Positions 11,022-20,176 of a stretch of DNA of 26,582 nt are shown here, in pieces; within the stretch, counting starts at the first letter, position 1; the number at the start of each line of letters is the position of its first letter. This stretch comes from Sphaeroforma sirkka (Eukaryota; Opisthokonta; Ichthyosporea; Ichthyophonida): contig LUCW03000175.1 in NCBI GenBank assembly GCA_001586965.3, positions 105,001 through 131,582 on the forward strand, given 5' to 3'. Position numbers and translations under genes: made by a program. The notes under the pieces were generated by a model. The model had not been told where the DNA came from, did not search any database, and was given only the letters and a program-made list of their open reading frames with translations.

Positions 11022-12662
11022 CTATTCGGGCTTCGCAGGAAGTGGCTCGAGAGTGAACCGCTCGGCCTCTCTGACGAGATATGCCACGCCCTTGCGCATC
11101 TGATTCTCAGTCAGATCACTCAGTTGCAGCAGTAACTCCCCAGTCTCATCGATAGTATTGAGCTCTTTCCTCACAAACTTCTGCACATTCTTGAGCCTAC
11201 CGTTGTACCGGTTCACTACTCCACCACCCAACACTCGCCCAGTAGTGTCATCAATAGTACTGGTGCGTTCTAGACCAGTCGTATTGTACTCAATCAGCGC
11301 CGTCAGGACAGCTTCAATACCCTCATCATCGATCATCTCTTCATCTTCCCCGAAGGCCTCTACTTCGATATCCCCCGTCTCTACGAGCGCTCTGTGCATG
11401 ACCTCCATAGAAAACTCCTTCAGTAAAATGAATATTCTCGCAACGCACATCGACCAGATTACCCGCTGCTCTTTTTCTGTAGCCGAGTCCCAGGTTAACA
11501 GCTTGTGATCGCCCAGAGGCAACCCGATGCGATCAGGCTCCTCCTTAACCAAGGTTAAAAACCCGAGCGTTGTGTGCAAGCCGTTTACGCCTAGAATCTT
11601 TCTGCGGTGTAAAAACTGTGCCACAGTGCTGTCACCAGGCATGACGGCGTTATCTGCCATAGCCCAGGGTGAACTGTCGTTGCTAACATCGTCATTATCA
11701 TCTCCGGATGAGTCATAATCCTTGTCCAGATCACCTCGACTTGAGGCTATGTAAGCCTCAGTTTCAGGGCAAGAGAACCCTTCATCGTCGGGATCTTCTT
11801 CGTCATCACCCTCGGGAACCATGACAACCATCTCGCCTTTGTATTCTTCGGTATCAATGTACACACCATTCTCAGTAATGCGCCTATCCGTGCATATACG
11901 GTCCACAAGTACTGGGAACACCGTGACTGCATTCTTTACTACATCTGCAAGTGCATCCACAGCCGCGTGATCGTTCTCGCATGCGTATAGTGAAGGCAGC
12001 TTCTCCATGTTCGGATCAAGCTCATCACGCTCCTGCTCCTTCGTGGAGCTGTTGTCCTTATGCAGTAGGCCTCCGGCCTTCAACATATTCACAACAACAC
12101 TCTGTAAGCCTTTAGTACCCACAGAGCAGGAGAAGGAGGTTGCAGACCGGACAATGCCGCCGATCAGGGCTTTGTCGTTTGAAATGACCAGATAACGTCC
12201 CCCCTTGTTCCCTTTGTTAGCCCTGAACTTTTTACGCGCAACTCGCAGACCGTATGATGATGTGATTACGGTGAACGTGTCACCCTCCTCGTCATTGACA
12301 TAGAATGGCACTTTGTATAGTTTCTTGTCCCGCAGAGAATCCCAGGCAGGGGAAGGTGATTGCAACACAAACAAAGTCTGCTGCTTGTCTGCACATAGAG
12401 CAGGTATAACAAGACCTAGCCCCAAGCGTCCACATCCTACGTGGAGATGAATACTACTCGCTGTAGCAGGGTCGTCATCGGGCTGAAGTGTGAAGGTTCC
12501 GTCTAGGAGAGATGTATTTCGGCCAACGGATGGATCCAGACTACCTGCTTGTAAAGAGGATGTTTTGCTTCCAGTGTCACGTTTAAGAGAAGAGTTTCTA
12601 GACACGACCTTCAAATTGTGCCGTAAGTAAGTTTCACTCTTGCCATATTTTTGACCGGACAT
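11022..12662 (-). CDS. Polyol-specific long-chain dehydrogenase-like protein (mannitol / mannitol-1-phosphate dehydrogenase family)
   Basis: A single open frame of 546 residues starts at ATG 12660-12662 (MSGQKYGK), with A at -3. The frame extends 14 codons further to a TTG, which I do not take as a start. After a serine-rich N terminus of about 70 residues comes a Rossmann NAD(P)-binding motif GCGRLGLG (G76, G78, G81, G83). ACEN (about 227-230) and VDRI (about 253-256) match the family's second half of the nucleotide domain. K355-x4-N360-x2-H363, in KILGVNGLHTTL, has the same spacing as the catalytic Lys-Asn-His of Pseudomonas mannitol 2-dehydrogenase. The C terminus is helical, with NRYNGRL resembling the end of mannitol-1-phosphate 5-dehydrogenases. 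Residues about 284-329 form an acidic low-complexity insertion, making it longer than the usual 380-500 residues. The expected reaction is NAD(P)-linked polyol/ketose (phosphate) interconversion in the cytosol; the substrate is unknown. It is intronless beside a ten-exon gene. Confidence 0.75.
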   Translation of the reverse strand: MSGQKYGKSETYLRHNLKVVSRNSSLKRDTGSKTSSLQAGSLDPSVGRNTSLLDGTFTLQPDDDPATASSIHLHVGCGRLGLGLVIPALCADKQQTLFVLQSPSPAWDSLRDKKLYKVPFYVNDEEGDTFTVITSSYGLRVARKKFRANKGNKGGRYLVISNDKALIGGIVRSATSFSCSVGTKGLQSVVVNMLKAGGLLHKDNSSTKEQERDELDPNMEKLPSLYACENDHAAVDALADVVKNAVTVFPVLVDRICTDRRITENGVYIDTEEYKGEMVVMVPEGDDEEDPDDEGFSCPETEAYIASSRGDLDKDYDSSGDDNDDVSNDSSPWAMADNAVMPGDSTVAQFLHRRKILGVNGLHTTLGFLTLVKEEPDRIGLPLGDHKLLTWDSATEKEQRVIWSMCVARIFILLKEFSMEVMHRALVETGDIEVEAFGEDEEMIDDEGIEAVLTALIEYNTTGLERTSTIDDTTGRVLGGGVVNRYNGRLKNVQKFVRKELNTIDETGELLLQLSDLTENQMRKGVAYLVREAERFTLEPLPAKPE

Positions 12663-12830
12663 GCTTAACAGAGTTGCAAAAATTGAATATGCCTGTGTGT
12701 GCAACTGGTAGCTATGTAAGTAGAATGGATTTATATAATGCAGAACTTTGTGCGCAACTAGTAGCTAAGAAAGTAGAGTGGATTTGACTGTAAACACTGA
12801 GGTGTTCGCGTATTTATATAATTGGCCATC
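12663..12830 (-). promoter_or_regulatory. Candidate promoter of the polyol dehydrogenase-like gene, with a 53-bp duplication
   Basis: On the minus strand a CCAAT at 12825-12821 is followed by a TATATAAAT-like stretch at about 12819-12811, roughly 150 bases before the ATG. A second TATA-like stretch lies at about 12738-12731. The segment 12696-12732 is repeated at 12749-12785 (offset 53) with a few differences, so part of the upstream region is duplicated. The assignment is motif-based only. Confidence 0.3.
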
Positions 12831-14352
12831 GAGATGGATGTCCTCTGTCGACACTCCACTCAAAATTCGAGAATCAAAACTAGTTTTCACATTCGAATCC
12901 GAATTTGTCCGATTTCATTTGGCAAACCTCCATAGCCTTCTTCTGAATTACAGTTACAAAACATCAATATTTACGTTATGGTAGTTCAGCGTATACGTTA
13001 AATAAATTGTGCCATTTTTAAACACTAAAACGTATCAGTGGGCCGAAAGGCTCTATCCTATTTTGAAAAACAATCGGACTATATAACTGGAATAGTTATT
13101 ATAACTTGCACCTTAGAACCAAGATACTGCACCTTCATCCAACGTATATTTTAAAAAAAGAAGAAAGTATTTTTTTAAGACATTGAAATATAACTGATTT
13201 ATACGTTCTAACGCAAACGTAAATCCAGAGACCATCAGTCGTCCTGATTACATCCTGAATTCCTGATTCACCTTTTTGAAGTTTTGGACTTTTGTGGCGT
13301 TCTGGTGCCTGACTGCCAGTCGTAATTTGAACGGTCAACCAATCGTTTATGAATATCACGACAATGGACTATGCGAGGTATGTATGCCAGCGAAGTATAA
13401 ATTTGATGATATTAGTCCCTTAGGGAGCTTGTGTTCTGTGGTCTTCCTAGTGGCTGTGAGTGTTTGGTTATCTGCTGTTTGATTCGTTGTACTAAAGTTC
13501 CATAATTAATATTGCATGCGCCAACAATGAGGTTGGGGCGAAAGTCAAAACCCCGAATTGCATTCGACAAATTTAAAAATAAACCCCTGAGAGTGCGATA
13601 CTGTACTGTTTTTATTTATATTGTATTTTATTGTTGTTTGTTTTTTTTACGGTTAAAAATATGCTACAAAATTACAAATACCTGTTTTTGTTTAAAAAAA
13701 AAACAAATGTATATTTCATAAATATTTCAGGAAACAGGAAACAGGAATCACACACTGCGACATCACAACTCAGCACTCAGCAGGGAAATAACAAAAATAA
13801 AGGCAAAGACTCCTTCTTCCTTTTTAATTTTGCGAATTTCGTCTGAACCAAATAAATGACTTTTTGGTTTTGGAACTTGAGTATTTTGTACATTACATAT
13901 GTAAATATATATATATAAATGTTTTTATTTTATTTTAGCTCATCGTAAATCAGGAATATTCTGAAATAAATAAATTGTTCGATTTTTGTTTTGTTTTGTT
14001 TACTTTTTTAAATTTTTTGGTTTTTTTTGGGGTTTTTTTAATATAAGAAAACAAAACAACCCTAAAAAAAAATCAAAACAAAGTACAAAAAAAAATCGGT
14101 GTAACTTTGAAAGAAAAAGACTAAAAATATGTCTTAGGATTTTTGAATTTTTGGTAGGACGCAGGAGGCAAAGCATGTTTTTTTTTTCCTTGTTGCAGAG
14201 TCACAACTCACAACTCACAACTCGTTGAACTCACCCAAACATGATGACACAAGTCACGAGTCACAACTCACAACGAAAAATTTTAAACTCAGACAAGACT
14301 CCAAGAGTCGCAACTCGCAAGAGGCAAAAGCTTAAAAATACCGAATACACTG
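12831..14352. other. AT-rich intergenic region with homopolymer tracts
   Basis: Rich in T and A runs, especially 13600-14170, with short ACAACTCA-type repeats near 14200-14280. Short open frames such as 13276-13482 (starting at TTG) and 13512-13721 have no recognisable product. I see no supported gene here. Confidence 0.55.
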
Positions 14353-14456
14353 TCCACTTGCCACCGTCCACTTGCCACTTGCCACTTGCCACTTGCCACT
14401 TGCCACTTGCCACTTGCCACTTGCCACTTGCCACTTGCCACTTGCCACTGTCTACT
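14353..14456. repeat. CTTGCCA heptamer satellite
   Basis: About fourteen near-perfect tandem copies of CTTGCCA, with CGTCCA- and CTGTCTA-type variants at the edges. The heptamer period produces a proline/leucine/alanine/threonine/cysteine/histidine repeat in every frame, which is not a real protein. Confidence 0.95.
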
Positions 14457-14457
14457 T

Positions 14458-14755
14458 GCTACTTGCCTCTTGCCACTTGTTTGCTACTTGCCACTTGCCA
14501 CCAAATTACGCCATAGGGGTACGTAATCGTAAACGTATATTTATTCAATTTTTAAACTTAATAACGGCTATAGCTTAATCAGAAGGGGGCCTGCCTGACC
14601 TATTTTGCTACTTGCCTCTTGCCACTTGTTTGCCACTTGCCACTTGCCACCAAATTACGCCATAGGGGTACGTAATCGTAAACGCATATTTATTCAATTT
14701 TTAAACGTAATAACGGCTATAGCTTAATCAGAAGGGGGCCTACCTGACCTATTTT
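14458..14755. repeat. 149-bp tandem duplication
   Basis: Unit 14458-14606 recurs from 14607. It contains degenerate CTTGCCA copies, then CCAAATTACGCCATAGGGGT, then ACGTAATCGTAAACG and AATAACGGCTATAGCTTAAT. Only a handful of differences separate the copies. A related fragment (AACGTAAACGTATATTTATTC) appears again near 14855-14880, suggesting a third, older partial copy. Confidence 0.9.
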
Positions 14756-14919
14756 ATAGGTCTGGTATGTATGGTAAAATCGGTATATACTTAAATTTTT
14801 ATAACCGAAAAGTCTACCTAAAAACATAAAAAAGACCGCATATGGAATGAAAGTTGAACGTAAACGTATATTTATTCCATTTATGAAAGCTTTAACGAGA
14901 AACTTGAGGTTAGCTTCCC

Positions 14920-15006
14920 ACTTGCCACTAGCCACCTGCCACTAGCCACCTGCCACCTGCCACTAGCCACCTGCTACCTGCCACTTGCCACTGGCCACCT
15001 GCCACT
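14920..15006. repeat. CTAGCCACCTGCCA heptamer/14-mer array
   Basis: A diverged relative of the CTTGCCA satellite: alternating CTAGCCA, CCTGCCA and CTTGCCA heptamers over about 87 bases. With the arrays at 14353-14456 and 14458-14755 it shows that one heptamer family has seeded this whole block. Confidence 0.85.
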
Positions 15007-15047
15007 GACTTTTCTTATAGACTTTTCTTATGCCTCTAAAATTGCCT

Positions 15048-15130
15048 TACAGTCAAACCTCGATTATTGTCCAGGGTCCTATTTCGGCCAAAAATTGGAC
15101 ATAAATAGAGGTAGACAATAATGGTTATAT
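15048..15130. mobile_element. Possible end of a pogo/Tigger-like DNA transposon
   Basis: TA followed by CAGTCAAACCTCGATTATTG resembles the TA target site and terminal inverted repeat start of pogo/Tigger-type elements, which often begin CAGT...AACCTCG. The following 60 bases contain imperfect echoes (TTGTCCAG and TTGGACAT; ATTATTGTC and GACAATAAT as an inverted pair). I see no transposase and no matching opposite end in the window, so at most a fragment or a short non-autonomous element is present. Confidence 0.35.
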
Positions 15131-15225
15131 GGGTATGGGATCTATTTTTCTGGTTCATGTTGATTTGCACTGCGCCTGCAACATTAAAGGTCGAGGCCCT
15201 GCTTTTACACAAAGTAGCACCTTAA

Positions 15226-15314
15226 TTCAACGGGCCCATCACAACACTGTGCGTATATTCAACGAACGATTCAACGGATCCATCACAACACTCTTCGTTT
15301 ATTCGACGGAGCCC
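15226..15314. repeat. 44-bp tandem repeat abutting the first LTR
   Basis: Unit 15226-15269 (TTCAACGGGCCCATCACAAC then ACTGTGCGTATATTCAACGA) recurs at 15270-15313. A further unit start, TTCGACGGAGCCC, lies at 15302-15314, directly before the LTR at 15315. The retroelement therefore appears to have landed inside this array. Confidence 0.7.
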
Positions 15315-15704
15315 TGTAGAAATACGGCCTTCGGTCAGTCTAAAATATCAAGATCAATTGAGATAATACATTGGTTTTTATTTGTATTTTAAATAATTTA
15401 ATACAAGCTCTTTTTCCAATACTTCCAAAGTGTTCTAAATTCACTTTGATGGCCCCAATAGCCTGAGTATTTGGTATGACTCATCTACTTGGACCTATTT
15501 GAGACATTAGTAGATGTAGGATGTTATAAACTAAATTTTATAATCTCCGAACTACTACTTATAGATTTTGGTCCTCCCGCCAATCTCCAAAATCCAATAA
15601 GTCTTTTTTTTCTTTTTTTTAACTTTTCTTCAGATGGAACTTTATTTATATCAGTTAATGTATTAACGTAACTTACGTTATTATGTCTATCTACAAATTA
15701 GGCA
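15315..15704 (+). repeat. LTR A
   Basis: Begins TGTAGAAATACGGCCTTCGG, which recurs at LTR B (19503) and LTR C (26475). I place the end at ATTAGGCA, because a CA end followed two bases later by TGGTCATGAAC fits an LTR terminus and a primer-binding site starting TGG. An AATAAA at 15745-15750 lies just beyond this end, so the true LTR could be longer. LTR C is cut by the window and cannot settle it. Confidence 0.75.
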
Positions 15705-15994
15705 TGTGGTCATGAACATTTAGTACTTCTAGTGAAAATTATTCAATAAAGAACAGCTAGAGGTACGCCCTGTGGGATCGAGGATATTTAGGCTCTTAAC
15801 AAGAGGCAGTCCCGATCATTCTTACATAAGCTACCACTGCTAAATCCTAACTGACTAAATTGTATTTTAGTTTAATATAGTTTGAAACCTAGTAATTTCC
15901 ATCGAAGTTTACATATTTTTTTCAGTTATTTAGTAGTTACAGTAGTGTACTGCTTCTAGACTGTCTAACATCGATTTACTATCCAGCAAATACT

Positions 15995-17967
15995 ATGGCT
16001 AAGGGTACTTCTAAAGTCCCTGTGGAAACACCTAGCCTGTCTGGAGTTGAGTCTGCCGAGGAAACTGTTGGGGAAGACAATTCTGAGGTTGGTACAGAGG
16101 ATAATTCTGAGGATGACTCGTCGTATCCTAAAGCCTTGGAAGAAGAGGTATCTACTACCGCGGAAAGGCTCGCCAGCATCCGTGTATCACCTAGGAGTGA
16201 AGCTCAGAACCCCAGCTTGCCCCCTGACCACGTGCCGTCAAATATTGGGGATAAACGTCGAAAGGCTGGAAAATTCGTGGATACGAATGTCGGGGACATT
16301 ATAACTGCACATCTAAAGGACACTCCAGCACAAGTCCGGTGTGAACAGAAAGTATTGGACCTGTCCGAAAATTTCGGTTTCGCCATCGATGGAGAACCCA
16401 TTCAATTCAGCTCAAATCTTGGGGCCGAAGCTGAGGACGCCATAACTCGACAACGAGTGGTTGGATCCTCTCAATCTCGACGCCAATTGACCCGTACTGA
16501 AGCGCTCTTGAAGGAGCTAGCGGCAGCAGCAGTTGTGGGCCCCTCTATCGTGTCCCACTTGGCTGATATTCTTCCTATACCGAAGAAGAAGAAAAAATTC
16601 GGTCCGAGTTTCGAACCCGAGACCTACTGGTTTACCAGCCAGTACGTTTATCACTAAGCCAGTCACCACTGGTGAGAGAGAAAATATTTCAAAATTTAAT
16701 CTCTATAGCTCTGATGCTACCATTGATCATCCTCTTGACAAACCTAACCCTGTCAGAGGATATGATCGTATGGAACTCGATGAAGCTTACCATCCTCGTA
16801 ATATCGACTCTCATTTGCCAACTAACCCTGGTAATCACGATTTTGGCAACTGCTACACCAGTACCTTGTTAGAGAGTTCCCGCTCTAATCCTGAGGATGA
16901 GGAAGTGAGAATCAGACATACTCGTCTCAGGCTATTACGCTCTGGTATGCAAGTCCTTGAGGACTGTCTATTGAATGACTCTGACCTTGACGATAGGAAA
17001 GCGGATAACATTCGATAACAAGAGAAAGGAAATAGACACCATCGTGGCACTAGCAGCCCGTAGCACTGAGCATAAGCCTCGTGAACGCTTAGAACCAAGC
17101 TTTATAAAGCAGCTATGTAACGCGCAGGTTGAGGTCGATTTCTCTACTAATGAGAGTACAGTGGAGACACTGAAGGCCTTTGACCAACTTAAGGAGTCTG
17201 CCAGCCTTAAGGATAAGCAGATGATGAATGCCTTTATTCATTTCTGTGAGTCAGGTAAATGGCGAACTATCTTGAAGGCCTATGAGCCCAACTGGAAAGC
17301 CCTACCTTGGCGCCAGTTCCGTGAGAATATACTTAACGCTTTGTTTGAAGATGCACGTGACCGTGAACTTCTAGAGTCTCGCAAGACCTTTGCGAACGAT
17401 ACTACTATTCGAGGTGCTCTAGCTCATATGACACATATGAACACTTGGATGGGAGGTCGAACCTATACTGGCGAATATTTATTAATTTGTCAGATGATGG
17501 AGACTCTGGGAGCTATTTTCTTTAAGAAAGTCAATGATGACATCATCGCCTATGGTGATTTGTGATCTTTGCCTTGGTCTGTCTTTGAGAAGATAGTTCA
17601 CAAGCATACCAATCCCTCTACTAGAGTACTTAGTACCACGAGCTACACCCAGCCCACTAAGCGTAACGTAGTAGAGACTAACACTGCGCGTAGTACTAAG
17701 AAACCTCGCACTACTGCTGGAGGGAGTACTGGCTCTACTTCTACCGAACCGAAAGGTGAAAAGAAGGTGAGAGCGCCTTGCAAGAAGTGTGGTTACAACC
17801 TCACAAAACGTAATGGCAAGTGGAATGGTAGACACGACCCTGTTAAGTGTGCACCAGGCAAGCCAGATTTTGGACACTATATGAAAGAGTGTGTTACTTA
17901 CAAGGGTACTAACGGTTGGCACAAAAAGATTTGCAAGGACTTACCGGACGTCCAAGCTAAGCACTGA
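15995..17967 (+). pseudogene. gag region of the left element
   Basis: Starts at ATG (MAKGTSK) and covers an acidic, serine-rich N-terminal part, a central part with the antisense tRNA-like segment, a conserved helical part, and a C-terminal cysteine/histidine-rich end (CKKCGYNLTKR and GHYMKEC) typical of nucleocapsid zinc knuckles. The same regions occur in the right element. It is a decayed copy with several breaks. Confidence 0.8.
16597..16662 (-). ncRNA. tRNA-like sequence antisense to gag (left copy)
   Basis: On the minus strand, CTGGCTTAGTGATAAAC (A-box-like) is followed by an anticodon-like arm ACTGG...CCAGT, a five-base variable region AGGTC, and GGTTCGAAAC (B box) in a T-arm-like hairpin, then CCGAATTTTTT. 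The 5' side does not pair with the 3' acceptor strand, so it is a tRNA-derived or SINE-like remnant rather than a working tRNA gene. It corresponds to 20831-20896 in the right element. Confidence 0.7.
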
Positions 17968-18060
17968 CAGTACCATATGTGTGCACTAGAGCAAGGTTAT
18001 GAGAAAATGTTCAATAAAATCCATACCAAATGAGATGAACGTATCTTTCAAACAGTTTTC

Positions 18061-18795
18061 GTAAATGGAGAAAAAGTTATGGCACTATTTGATCCAGGGG
18101 CTGAAGTCTCTGCTATCTCACGCCGAGTAGCCTACGCTACAGATATGGCTGTCCATAACGAAATAACTGATTTAATCTTGGGAAATGGCAAAGTTACTAC
18201 TTGCGAACAAGCCATTGACTATGCACACATAATGTTGTCAGATAGAAGAGAAGTGAAGATTCGCCTAATCGTTACTGACATGTCTCAGAAATACGATTCA
18301 ATTATAGGTATGACTGATCTTCTCAGTTTAGGTATAACTCTCACTGAACTGCCTAATGGGCTAGACCCGAATAAAGATCAGTCAGATGATAATATGTTAA
18401 AGATACCTAAACCTCCGGAAGGTGAAGCAAAGGATATGATTCCACACTTCACCGATATAATTATGGACTTAATTATACAAAACAGAAAGATTGCAATAAC
18501 TGACTGGTGTATGTTTAAGTTCTCTAACGGGTACGTTAAGCTTGACTTAACAAACGTCGACTTCTCTAAGTGTCCTTCACATAACTACGCGAGTTGAAGA
18601 CACAAAGACGTTGTCAAAACCCAAATCGAAGATTGGTTAAAACAGGGTCTAATTGAAATCAATTATGATGCAACCCCATTTAACTTAGCTCTCTTAGCGG
18701 TCGATCAATATAAATCTGATGGAACGTTTAGTAAAACAAGAGTAGTACTAGACCTGTCGCCAATCAACAAACTAATTCCGCAACATAGTTTTCCC
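18061..18795 (+). pseudogene. Protease and early reverse transcriptase region of the left element
   Basis: Contains a retropepsin-like stretch with LFDPG, VSAIS and, about 70 residues on, SIIGMTDLL. The segment that opens Ty3/gypsy reverse transcriptase follows (WLKQGLIE, VLDLSPINKLIP). The homology ends near 18795, where the inverted segment begins. It is broken. Confidence 0.8.
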
Positions 18796-19502
18796 ATGTG
18801 TACATAGTCAATGGCTTCTTCGCATGTGGTAACTTTGCCATTTCCCAAGCTTAAATTAGTTGTTTCGTTATGGATAGCCATATCTGTAGCGTAGGCTACT
18901 CAGCGAGAGATAGCAGAGACTTCAGCTCCTGGATCAAAACCTTTTTAACCATTTACATAAACGGTTTGAAATATACGTTCATCTCCTTTGGTATAGATTT
19001 TATTGAACTTTTTCTCATAATCTTGCTCTAGTGCACACATAGAACTATCAGTGCTTAATTTGAACGTCCGGCATGTCCTTGCAATCATCTTTGTGCCAAC
19101 CGTTAGTACCCTTGCAAGTAGTGCACTCTTTCATATAGTGCCCAAAGTTTGGCTTGTCTGGTGCATACTTAACAGAGACGTGTTTACCATTCCACTTGTC
19201 ATCACGTTTAGTGAGGTTGTAACCACACTTCTTGCAAGGCGCTCTCTCCTTCCTTTCACCCTTTGGTTCAGTAGAAGTAGAGCCTTTACCACCTCCAGCA
19301 GTAGTGCGAGGTTTCTTAGTATTACGCGCAGTGTTATTCTCTGTCGCGGTACGCTTAACGGGCTGGGTAAAGCTCGAGGTACTAAGTGCTCTAGTAGATG
19401 AGTTGGTATGCTTTTGAACTATCTTCTCGATGACAGACCAAGGCATAGATCGCAAATCACCATAGGCGATAATATCATCATTGACCTTCTTAAATAGGCT
19501 AG
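18796..19502 (-). mobile_element. Inverted gag-end segment of the same retroelement family
   Basis: The minus strand carries the gag C terminus (SMPWSVIEKIVQKHTN, CKKCGYNLTKR, GHYMKECTTCKGTNGWH) and runs on towards the protease start. It is the reverse complement of roughly 17530-18225 of the left copy. Its protein-level divergence from both plus-strand copies is larger than their divergence from each other, so it derives from a different, older family member. It abuts LTR B directly. Confidence 0.85.
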
Positions 19503-19888
19503 TGTAGAAATACGGCCTCCGGTCAGTCTAAAATATCAAGATCAATTGAGATACTACATTGGTTTTTATTTGTATTTTAAATAATTTAGTACAAGCTCTT
19601 TTTCCAATATTTCCAAAGTGTTCTAAATTCACTTTGATGGCTCCAATAGCCTGAGTATTTGGTATGACTCATCTACTTGGACCTATTTGAGACATTAGTA
19701 GATGTAGGATATTATAAACTAAATTTTATAATCTCCGAACTACTACTTATAGATTTTGGTCCTCCCGCCAATCTCCAAAATCCAATAAGTCTTTTTCTTT
19801 TTTTAACTTTTCTTCAGATGGAACTTTATTTATATCAGCTAATGTATTAACGTGACTTACGTTATTATGTCTATTTACAAATTAGGCA
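19503..19888 (+). repeat. LTR B
   Basis: TGTAGAAATACGGCCTCCGG to ATTAGGCA, followed two bases on by TGGTCATGAACAC, the candidate primer-binding site. I cannot match that site to a particular tRNA. AATAAA lies at 19929-19934, just outside this boundary, so the end is provisional. It is the only LTR between the two internal regions. Confidence 0.75.
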
Positions 19889-20176
19889 AGTGGTCATGAA
19901 CACTTAGTACTTCTAGTGAAAATTATTCAATAAAGAACAGCTAGAGGTACGCCCTGTGTGATCGAGGATATTTAGGCTCTTAACAAGAGGCAGTCCCGAT
20001 CATTCTTACACAAGCTACCACTGCTAAATCCTAACTGACTAAATTGTATTTTAGTTTAATATAGTTTGAAACCTAGTAATTTCCATCAAAGTTTACATAT
20101 TTTTCAGTTAAATAGTAGTTACAGTAGTGTACTGCTTCTAGACTGTCTGACATCGATTTACTATCCAGCAAATACT

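Larger units (their letters stand above)
15315..19502 (+). mobile_element. Left copy of a Ty3/gypsy-like LTR retrotransposon (fossil, rearranged)
   Basis: The parts are LTR A, an untranslated leader, a gag region, the protease region, the beginning of the reverse transcriptase region, and an inverted gag-end segment running up to LTR B. Nucleotide identity to the right copy (19503 onward) is very high through gag and early pol, so both belong to one family. LTR A and LTR B differ by about ten single bases over some 385, roughly 2-3%, which suggests moderate to young age, although they need not come from the same insertion. The copy is broken: several lesions plus the loss of most of pol. The TG start at 15315 is clear; the LTR end is inferred. 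Confidence 0.9.

Noticed and set aside
11158-12195. Plus-strand serine-rich frames over the dehydrogenase-like gene
   Set aside because: They are antisense shadows of the 546-residue minus-strand gene, which has clear family motifs.
12663-12704. Extension of the dehydrogenase-like frame 14 codons upstream of the chosen ATG
   Set aside because: The upstream first codon is TTG, and a good ATG with A at -3 follows at 12662. Non-ATG starts are unlikely in a eukaryotic gene.
13276-13482. Small secreted-looking protein ending in a hydrophobic segment
   Set aside because: The frame opens at TTG, not ATG. A GT-rich junction at about 13378 could be a donor, but no partner exon is apparent.
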